From: an uncultured Elusimicrobium sp.
GTDB taxonomy: Bacteria; Elusimicrobiota; Elusimicrobia; Elusimicrobiales; Elusimicrobiaceae
Assembly (NCBI GenBank): GCA_902787065.1
Contig: CADAFA010000028.1
Span: 982-18,642 of the forward strand
Reading direction: 5' to 3'
DNA: 17,661 nucleotides
Part shown: positions 7,237-12,104 of the stretch, piece after piece
How the letters are laid out: each line of letters starts with the position of its first letter
How positions within the stretch are numbered: position 1 is the stretch's first letter
Program-made: the position numbers and the translations under genes
The notes under the pieces: generated by a model
What the model saw: the letters and a program-made list of their open reading frames with translations, nothing else
Told to the model about the DNA's origin: nothing
The model's database searches: none

Positions 7237-7587
7237 TTGAAACAAATGGAAGAACGTAATGTCCAACTTGAAAAACGTGTTACTGAAATGAAAGCGAAAC
7301 TTGAAAAAATGAAAACCGAAGAAGCCAAAACTAAACATGTCGACGAAATAACCAAGAAAATTATCTCCGGCGAAAAGCCCATGTTATTTAGGCCGCCTTT
7401 TAAAGACGGGGAAGGTTTTAAAGGTCCGAAACATCATGGTAAAGGCTTTTGGAATAAAGCTCGCAAAGGTATGAAAGGTGAAAAAGGTTGCCCTTGTGCC
7501 AAAGGAGAAAAAGGTGATAAAGAAGCTTGCCCTTTTGCTAAAGGGGAAACCTTACCTCCTCCACCGGATGAAGAAGTAGCAAAATAA
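7237..7587 (+). CDS. Lys-rich coiled-coil / Gly-Lys-Cys-rich protein, possibly the displaced C-terminus of the anti-sigma factor
   Basis: 116 residues from TTG 7237; ATG 7246 is the other candidate. Neither start has a clear Shine-Dalgarno. The N-terminal part (about 1-45) is a charged coiled coil (EERNVQLEKRVTEMKAKLEKM). The C-terminal part holds collagen-like GEKG/GDKE stretches, two related cysteine motifs (GCPCAKGEKG and ACPFAKGE) and a PPPP tail. No signal peptide or membrane span is present, which is odd for a free protein but natural for the periplasmic half of the preceding membrane protein. The frame stays open back to 7129 and encodes similar charged sequence (GNKASDKKKPAIEKQ) across 7156-7236. 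I recognise no family. It could be a metal- or redox-sensing tail. Confidence 0.6.
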   Translation: MKQMEERNVQLEKRVTEMKAKLEKMKTEEAKTKHVDEITKKIISGEKPMLFRPPFKDGEGFKGPKHHGKGFWNKARKGMKGEKGCPCAKGEKGDKEACPFAKGETLPPPPDEEVAK

Positions 7588-7606
7588 AGCTTATTGATTG
7601 ACTACA

Positions 7607-7642
7607 AAAAACTACCGCGAGCATAAACTCGCGGTAGTTTTT
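7607..7642. terminator. Strong bidirectional intrinsic terminator
   Basis: A perfect 15-bp stem (AAAAACTACCGCGAG / CTCGCGGTAGTTTTT) closes a 6-nt loop, with T-runs on both strands. It ends the phosphatase/sigma gene group and insulates the pilin-like locus. Confidence 0.92.
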
Positions 7643-7673
7643 CGTTTTGTAAAATAATATATTTTTATTTTCC

Positions 7674-7719
7674 CGACGGTAAAAAAGTACTTGACGTTTT
7701 TTTTTTTTTTTTTTAAAAT
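7674..7719 (+). promoter_or_regulatory. Promoter with an all-T 17-bp spacer
   Basis: CGACGG (7674-7679), 7 nt, GTAC, -35 TTGACG (7691-7696), 17 consecutive T, then -10 TAAAAT (7714-7719, which uses the 18th T). Both hexamers match consensus at 5 of 6 positions and the spacing is the optimal 17. Because the spacer is a homopolymer, replication slippage would alter promoter strength, as in known phase-variable promoters. Predicted start is near 7726, essentially at the first codon of the truncated pilin frame. The element matches the one at 1-46. Confidence 0.55.
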
Positions 7720-7724
7720 ATCTT

Positions 7725-8204
7725 TTGGAATTATTGGTAGTAGTTTTAATTATAGGTATACTTGCGGCAATAGCTTTGCCGAAATATCGTAAAGCAGTTG
7801 TAAAAGCAGAGGCAAAACAATTAATATTAAACGTGAAAGCATTAGCAGAGGCGCAACAAAGATTTTATTTAACTAATAATAGATATGCTGATTCATTTGG
7901 AGAATTAGATATAGATTTCAGCGGCTTTCCAAAGCATAATTGCCCTAAATATCAAGGATATTTTAATATATCTGATTGTATATCTAATGATAAAAGTGTC
8001 TTGTGGTTTAGCAACAATTTCATTGCAGCAATGATTAATGACGACAAATATTTTGGGTCAGGATTTCGGCATGATTATAAAAGAATAATGTGTTATTATA
8101 ATGCTGGTATTGGGACAAATAATTTATGTACAGAAGTATTTAATTGCACAAAGGATAATATTAGTTCAGGTTCAAATAATTACTATAATTGCCCGGAATT
8201 ATAA
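7725..8204 (+). CDS. Type IV pilin-like protein lacking its prepilin leader (5'-truncated, possible silent cassette)
   Basis: The 159-residue frame opens at a TTG directly before what is normally Glu5 of a mature pilin: ELLVVVLIIGILAAIALPKY. This is the conserved hydrophobic N-terminal helix, followed by the pilin alphaN region (KAEAKQLILNVKALAEAQQRFYL) and a variable globular domain with six cysteines (73, 85, 123, 135, 141, 156), probably disulfide-bonded. The basic leader, the Gly/Phe peptidase site and any Shine-Dalgarno are missing. In their place is the T18 tract and promoter described separately. As written it could not be processed by prepilin peptidase. It is either a pseudogene, a donor cassette for recombination with an expressed pilin gene, or a gene whose start is altered by tract length. 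Its stop lies 1 bp from the convergent ybeY stop. Confidence 0.72.
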   Translation: MELLVVVLIIGILAAIALPKYRKAVVKAEAKQLILNVKALAEAQQRFYLTNNRYADSFGELDIDFSGFPKHNCPKYQGYFNISDCISNDKSVLWFSNNFIAAMINDDKYFGSGFRHDYKRIMCYYNAGIGTNNLCTEVFNCTKDNISSGSNNYYNCPEL

Positions 8205-8205
8205 A

Positions 8206-8640
8206 TTAATTTTTCTTTAAAAACTTTTCTGCAATATTTTCGGCAACGGCGTTCATTTCATCACGTTTTTTAAGTGTGTCATCATCATAACCGATTAAAT
8301 GTAAAATACCGTGAATTATGACTGTTAAAAATTCTTTGCGGTAATGTTTGCCAAGTTCTTTAGCTTGCTTTTTTGTCTGCTCAAAACAAACAAAAATATC
8401 TGCGTAAATTTTATTATTTACGGGTGAAAGATTTTCAAAAGTAATAACATCGGTTACATAATTGTGGCCCAAAAATTCCTTATTGATTCTTAAAATTTCT
8501 TTAGGCGAAACAATTACAATATTTACTGTTTCAAATTTATTTTTTTGTTTACGGGTTGCAAAAGAAACTGCCGCCTTATACAATTTTGTTTTTTTGTAAT
8601 AAGGCGGCAAAGCGGTTTGATAAAAGAAATTTATTTCCAT
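8206..8640 (-). CDS. ybeY: Endoribonuclease YbeY (rRNA maturation factor)
   Basis: 144 residues, normal length. YbeY is a metal-dependent single-strand endoribonuclease that acts in 16S rRNA 3'-end processing and late 70S quality control. The metal motif is HGILHLIGYDD (110-120), with His110 and His114 as expected. The third ligand position is Asp120 instead of the more common His. DVITF (64-68) and the conserved Asp81 region (YADIFVC) match the family. The start codon overlaps the stop of glgC by one nucleotide (TAATG), so it is translationally coupled as the third gene of thyX-glgC-ybeY. Confidence 0.93.
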   Translation of the reverse strand: MEINFFYQTALPPYYKKTKLYKAAVSFATRKQKNKFETVNIVIVSPKEILRINKEFLGHNYVTDVITFENLSPVNNKIYADIFVCFEQTKKQAKELGKHYRKEFLTVIIHGILHLIGYDDDTLKKRDEMNAVAENIAEKFLKKN

Positions 8641-9851
8641 TATAGAAACTTTGTTCTGCCGCGCGGAATAATCACAATGCCCGACGGATCAATAAAGTAA
8701 TTTTGACTGTCTTCCTCTTTATCTAGGCCGACTTTCATTCCGGCCGGCAAAGTATTAAAGCGGTCAATAATTGCTTTTTTAATATGGCAGTTTTTGCCGA
8801 TAACGCAACTGTCCATAATAACACTGTCTTCAATGACTGCGCCTTCTTCAACAATAATATTGCTGGCTAAAACGCTGTTTTTAATTACAGTATTTTTATT
8901 GATTCTGCAACCGTTGCTGAGGGTACTGTTTATAACTTCCCCGCCGATATAAGCTGTTGGCGGCAAGTTATGGACGGAAGTATTTATAGGCCATAAAGGG
9001 TTATTTAAATCAAATTTCGGTTTTGCGCCAAGCAAATCCATATTCGCTTGCCAATAGGCTTGAATTGTTCCTACATCGCGCCAATAGCCTTGTTCTTCAT
9101 AGCTTTTTACGCCCGGTAATTTTTGTGAAGGGAAATCATAAGCAAAAGTCCTGTATTGTTTTAAAATTACAGGGATAATATTTTTACCAAAGTCCAAAGA
9201 AGGAACATCGCAATATTTTTGTTGCAAAATTTTCAGCAAAACATTTTTACTAAAAATGTAATTTCCCATTGAAGCATAAGCCTTTGTAGGATGCCCCGGG
9301 ATGCATTTCGGGTTATCAGGTTTTTCTTCAAAATTTATTATTCTGTTTTGATTATCAACCGTCATTACACCGAAGGAGCGGGCCTCTTTTAAAGACACAA
9401 CATTTGCGGAAACGGTTACATCAGCATTATTTTTGATGTGGAAATCTATCATCTTGCTGATATCCATGCGGTAAATATGGTCTGCCCCGAAAATGGCAAT
9501 TAAATCCGGTTCAAAATCATTTATTAAACTGATATTTTGCCTGACGGAATCAGCCGTACCTCTATACCAAATTTCCCCAAGCCTCATTTGCGGAGGGACG
9601 ACGGTCAAAAAGTGATTTTTACTGATACCTTGTGTCGGCCAGGAACTACGGACATATTCAATCAAAGATTGTGAAAGATATTGCACCAAAATGTAAGAGG
9701 AAAATATATTTGAATTTACAAAGTTAGATAAAACGAAATCAATAATTCTGTATTTTCCGCCGAAGGGCACAGCCGGTTTTGAACGCTCTTTGGTTAATGG
9801 GAAAAGGCGTTCCCCTTTACCGCCTGCCATTATCATGCCGAGTACTCTCAT
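8640..9851 (-). CDS. glgC: Glucose-1-phosphate adenylyltransferase (ADP-glucose pyrophosphorylase)
   Basis: 403 residues. It makes ADP-glucose from ATP and glucose 1-phosphate, the committed step of bacterial glycogen synthesis. The nucleotidyltransferase domain opens with the signature MIMAGGKGERLFPLT and continues KPAVPFGGKYRIIDF. YRGTADSVRQN (96-106), catalytic D124 in FGADHIYRMD, EEKP (175-178), SMGNYIF (194-200) and YWRDVGT (256-262) are all present. From about residue 295 a left-handed beta-helix carries the hexapeptide-like repeats that bind allosteric effectors. A Shine-Dalgarno AGGAG lies 5 nt before the ATG. It sits 8 nt after thyX, and no other glycogen gene is nearby, so the association looks like operon packing rather than a pathway cluster. 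Confidence 0.96.
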   Translation of the reverse strand: MRVLGMIMAGGKGERLFPLTKERSKPAVPFGGKYRIIDFVLSNFVNSNIFSSYILVQYLSQSLIEYVRSSWPTQGISKNHFLTVVPPQMRLGEIWYRGTADSVRQNISLINDFEPDLIAIFGADHIYRMDISKMIDFHIKNNADVTVSANVVSLKEARSFGVMTVDNQNRIINFEEKPDNPKCIPGHPTKAYASMGNYIFSKNVLLKILQQKYCDVPSLDFGKNIIPVILKQYRTFAYDFPSQKLPGVKSYEEQGYWRDVGTIQAYWQANMDLLGAKPKFDLNNPLWPINTSVHNLPPTAYIGGEVINSTLSNGCRINKNTVIKNSVLASNIIVEEGAVIEDSVIMDSCVIGKNCHIKKAIIDRFNTLPAGMKVGLDKEEDSQNYFIDPSGIVIIPRGRTKFL

Positions 9852-9859
9852 AAAAACTC

Positions 9860-10549
9860 CTATTTTTCTTCTTTAGTTAAGTTTTCAAAAGCCTGCCAGG
9901 TCCAAGGTAATTTTTCTTTAAAAATCTTTTTAATTGCTTCCGCGTAAACACGTATTTCATATTGCGCATGGTTATCAGCGCGGAGCCTGATAAAATTAAG
10001 CAAAGCGCGCGCATTTACCGTCCAATAAAACTGCGTATATTGGCTGACGGGTAAAACGCAACGTGCCATTTCGCGTGCGACGCCTGCTGCTAAAAGTTTT
10101 TTATAACTTTCATAAGAGGCTTCAATGCTTTTATTATAAATTTCAAGCAAGGCTTTATTATCAAGGTCTTTGCTTGTCACACTGCCCTGGCGGTTTGCAA
10201 TATCTTGCACGCGAAATTCGGTTGGGGTATAAAATTCATCTTTGACTTCAGTGTAGCGAGCGCTGATTTCATTATAGGAACAAATGCGGTGGCGCATCCA
10301 TTGGCGCGCGACGAAAATCGGGCATTTAATATGGAACTGAAAGTAACAATGTTCAAAGGGGGAATGGTGGCCGTTTTCGACGAGATATTTGATTAAAAGT
10401 TTATCTTTTTCTTCCCCTTTACTTACGCCGCCGAAGGAAACACGCGCAGAACTTACTGCCCTTAAATCAGAGCCCATAAAGTCAACAAGTTTGACGAAAC
10501 CTTTATCTAAAACTTCAATATAATTTTTTTCATTTTCTGCGTTTTGCAT
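9860..10549 (-). CDS. thyX: Flavin-dependent thymidylate synthase
   Basis: 229 residues from the ATG at 10549. It makes dTMP from dUMP using FAD/NADPH and methylene-tetrahydrofolate. The ThyX signature RHRxxSxNExSxR is intact as R86-H87-R88-I-C-S91-Y-N93-E94-I-S96-A-R98, preceded by FEHCYFQFHIKCPIFVARQWM. The C-terminal LRADNHAQYEIR (189-200) is the expected nucleotide-binding segment. I placed the start at 10549 because a strong Shine-Dalgarno (GGGAGGA) lies immediately upstream. The ATG four codons earlier (10561) would put that site inside the gene. It is the first gene of a three-gene minus-strand operon. A weak minus-strand -10 (TACAAT, 10580-10575) lies upstream. Confidence 0.95.
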   Translation of the reverse strand: MQNAENEKNYIEVLDKGFVKLVDFMGSDLRAVSSARVSFGGVSKGEEKDKLLIKYLVENGHHSPFEHCYFQFHIKCPIFVARQWMRHRICSYNEISARYTEVKDEFYTPTEFRVQDIANRQGSVTSKDLDNKALLEIYNKSIEASYESYKKLLAAGVAREMARCVLPVSQYTQFYWTVNARALLNFIRLRADNHAQYEIRVYAEAIKKIFKEKLPWTWQAFENLTKEEK

Positions 10550-10607
10550 AGTTCCTCCCATTGTACACTAACATATTGTATCTTTTTTAGCGTCTTTTTG
10601 CACATAA

Positions 10608-10637
10608 TGGACATAATTATTAAAAATTTGTTATCAT
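10608..10637 (+). promoter_or_regulatory. Candidate promoter for the structured RNA / micro-ORF transcript
   Basis: TGGACA (10608-10613), an 18-nt spacer, then TATCAT (10632-10637). The predicted start near 10644 is just before the first hairpin of the folded region. Matches are moderate, and an overlapping CATAAT at 10635-10640 is possible. It would be divergent from the thyX operon. Confidence 0.35.
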
Positions 10638-10643
10638 AATAGT

Positions 10644-10880
10644 AGCTGTACATAGGGCTAAAACCCCTATAAAAATTTGAATCTGTTTTTGGAACCGTAT
10701 ACAGAATACGGGGCTCTGCTAAGCAGACCTATGACCTCCGAAAACAGTCGTTATGGGTGCAAAAAGACGGAACTTATAATCCCGTTTTTTTGCACCAAGT
10801 ATTTATCACGCAAGTGATAAATCGCGGCTGTTATTGGTTAAGGTCGGTCATAGGCTTTCCGGTGGCAGCCGTTTTTATTT
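10644..10880 (+). ncRNA. Unidentified structured RNA with a predicted pseudoknot, 5' of a micro-ORF
   Basis: At least seven perfect or near-perfect helices are packed into about 220 nt. H0 is ATAGGG/CCCTAT (10652-10657/10665-10670). P1 is 10683-10692 with 10738-10747 (10 bp, one G-U). Inside P1 lie P2 CCGTAT/ATACGG (10695-10700/10706-10711) and P3 TCTGC/GCAGA (10715-10719/10723-10727). P4 is a 15-bp stem, 10756-10770 with 10782-10796, containing one G-U. P5 is a 9-bp stem with a GCAA tetraloop (10801-10822). P6 is CGGCTG/CAGCCG (10825-10830/10866-10871). A 9-bp helix CCTATGACC (10728-10736) with GGTCATAGG (10846-10854) links the loop of P1 to the loop of P6, a kissing pseudoknot. I find none of the hallmarks of tmRNA, RNase P RNA, SRP RNA, 6S RNA, or the cobalamin, TPP or c-di-GMP riboswitches. 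It may be a cis-regulatory leader of the ORF at 10899 or an independent RNA. Confidence 0.55.
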
Positions 10881-10898
10881 GGCTTTTTAGGAGATTTT

Positions 10899-10994
10899 AT
10901 GCATTTTATATTAACACTTTTTTGTTTTTTTCTGGTTATGTTCCTTGCTTTTTATATAGTTTACTTGATTGCAAAACATGATAAAAATATTTAA
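10899..10994 (+). CDS. 31-residue single-span hydrophobic micro-protein
   Basis: The ATG is preceded by a strong Shine-Dalgarno AGGAG (10889-10893) at a 5-nt spacing, directly after the structured RNA. The peptide begins MHFILTLFCFFLVMFLAFYI, one uninterrupted membrane span of about 23 residues. It ends in a short polar tail, AKHDKNI, consistent with an inner-membrane protein with a cytoplasmic C-terminus. Size, hydrophobicity and a folded 5' leader resemble type I toxins (TisB, ZorO, Fst) and also small accessory subunits such as KdpF or CydX. No partner operon (kdp, cyd) is adjacent. I recognise no specific family. Support is the ribosome binding site plus composition. Confidence 0.5.
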   Translation: MHFILTLFCFFLVMFLAFYIVYLIAKHDKNI

Positions 10995-11062
10995 TGTACG
11001 TTCTTATCAACAGTTCTGTTTTGCTGAGATATAAATTTAGTATTCAAAAACTTTGCGCAATG

Positions 11063-11264
11063 TAGCAAATTTAATAAAATCAAACTATGCGCGAAACCCG
11101 GCAAGTATTTTTGAGGAAATTTTAATTTTTTTCGCAACGACGAGTACAAAGAAGAACGGGAGCGGAGCGACTCTCGGTACTCTAGGAACGGAAAAATTAA
11201 AATTTACCAAAAAGAATTAGCCGGCAAATAATTACGGTACCAAAACTTCCTCTTAAATTTGCTA
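11063..11264. repeat. Nested inverted-repeat element of about 200 bp upstream of nadK
   Basis: Outer ends are a perfect 12-bp inverted repeat, TAGCAAATTTAA (11063-11074) and TTAAATTTGCTA (11253-11264). Nested inside are a 14-bp perfect inverted repeat (11117-11130 with 11192-11205) and GAGTAC/GTACTC (11142-11147/11177-11182). The GC-rich centre (GGAGCGGAGCGACTC) stands out from the A/T-rich arms. There is no ORF and no clear target-site duplication. It could be a MITE-like element, or a long imperfect stem-loop acting as a terminator or mRNA structure. The rest of 10995-11062 shows nothing clear. Confidence 0.55.
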
Positions 11265-11268
11265 GAAT
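11258..11268 (+). promoter_or_regulatory. Candidate extended -10 promoter for nadK
   Basis: TGCTAGAAT contains TGn plus TAGAAT (11263-11268). It predicts a start near 11275, only about 2 nt before the nadK ATG. No -35 is visible and no Shine-Dalgarno precedes the ATG, so a leaderless mRNA is possible. The box overlaps the right end of the inverted-repeat element. Confidence 0.35.
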
Positions 11269-11276
11269 AGTAGTAT

Positions 11277-12104
11277 ATGGAACTCAAGACTATCGCCCTC
11301 TTTTTCAATTCTAAACGCGAAAGTTGCAGTAAAGCCGCAAAGGACTTAAAAACAAGTTTGGAAAAAGAGCATATAAAAACAAAAATACTGCCTTACGATA
11401 ATTCAAAAATCAATCAAAATTTTGATTTAATTTTTTCGCTTGGCGGCGATGGCTCTTTGCTCAAAATTGTCCGTAAGTCCGCACACCGCAAAATAAAAAT
11501 ACTTGGCCTAAATTTCGGGCATCTCGGGTTTTTAACTTATGATAAAAAGAATAATCTAAAAGAACTTTTAAAAGCTTTAAAGACAGATAAATTTTGCCTT
11601 CAGGAAAGGGCTTTGATTGACGTGCAAGTTATAAGAAACAAAAAAAATGTTTTTAAAGGTATCGCGTTAAACGAATGTACAATAAAATCAAATAAAGCGC
11701 GTGCAATACACTTAAATACTTTCTATGAAAAGAGTGAGCTTAAAGAATATTTTGCCGACGGTTTAATGCTTTGCACACCGACAGGCTCCACCGCATATAA
11801 TTTAGCTGCCGGCGGCCCGATTTTAGAACCGTCTTTGGAAGCTTTTACCTTAACGCCTATTTGCCCCCACACTTTAGCGCAAAGGCCTTTAGTTTTAAAA
11901 TTAAAATCCCCGCTTTTTATTGACGGGCAGGAAGAATCACACCTTTGTTTAGACGGGCAAATATTTTTTAAATTATCTAAAAAAGACAGGGTACAAATCA
12001 AAAGAAGCTCATTAAATGCTAAAATAATCTTTGCCGAAGATTATGATTTTTTCAAACTTTTAACCCAGAAACTTACTTGGGGCGGTAACTGTAAAAATGC
12101 TTAA
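11277..12104 (+). CDS. nadK: NAD kinase (NAD+ to NADP+)
   Basis: 275 residues, normal length. It phosphorylates NAD with ATP or polyphosphate to make NADP. Family motifs are present in order: SLGGDGSLL with GGDG at 56-59 (catalytic Asp and phosphate binding), NFGHLGFLT (79-87), ALNEC with Asn-Glu at 132-133, DGLMLCTPTGSTAYNLAAGGP (161-181), and the C-terminal beta-sheet domain with DGQ repeats (216-218 and 226-228). The N-terminus MELKTIALFFN is typical, so the start is likely right even though no Shine-Dalgarno is visible. It overlaps recN by 8 nt; nadK-recN is a common bacterial pairing. Confidence 0.95.
   Translation: MELKTIALFFNSKRESCSKAAKDLKTSLEKEHIKTKILPYDNSKINQNFDLIFSLGGDGSLLKIVRKSAHRKIKILGLNFGHLGFLTYDKKNNLKELLKALKTDKFCLQERALIDVQVIRNKKNVFKGIALNECTIKSNKARAIHLNTFYEKSELKEYFADGLMLCTPTGSTAYNLAAGGPILEPSLEAFTLTPICPHTLAQRPLVLKLKSPLFIDGQEESHLCLDGQIFFKLSKKDRVQIKRSSLNAKIIFAEDYDFFKLLTQKLTWGGNCKNA

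Noticed and set aside
10550..10561. Upstream ATG at 10561 as the thyX start
   Set aside because: It would place the strong GGGAGGA ribosome binding site inside the gene; the ATG at 10549 is correctly spaced from it.
10691..10716. A group II intron domain V-like hairpin on the minus strand (GAGCC ... CGGTTCC)
   Set aside because: The stem is too short, lacks the catalytic triad and bulge layout of domain V, and no reverse transcriptase or other intron domains are nearby.
10683..10871. The structured RNA as tmRNA, RNase P RNA, SRP RNA, 6S RNA or a common riboswitch
   Set aside because: No tag peptide or tRNA-like end, no GAGGAAAGTCC core, no SRP GGAAGG loop, no single long 6S-type stem, and no cobalamin GCCACTG, TPP or c-di-GMP signature was seen. 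I could not run covariance models.
10757..10981. A 74-codon plus-strand open frame over the structured RNA and micro-ORF
   Set aside because: Its codons coincide with the paired arms of P4-P6, it has no ribosome binding site, and the better-supported ORF at 10899 lies in another frame.
11063..11264. Insertion sequence
   Set aside because: There is no transposase frame and no recognisable target-site duplication. At most it is a non-autonomous repeat.
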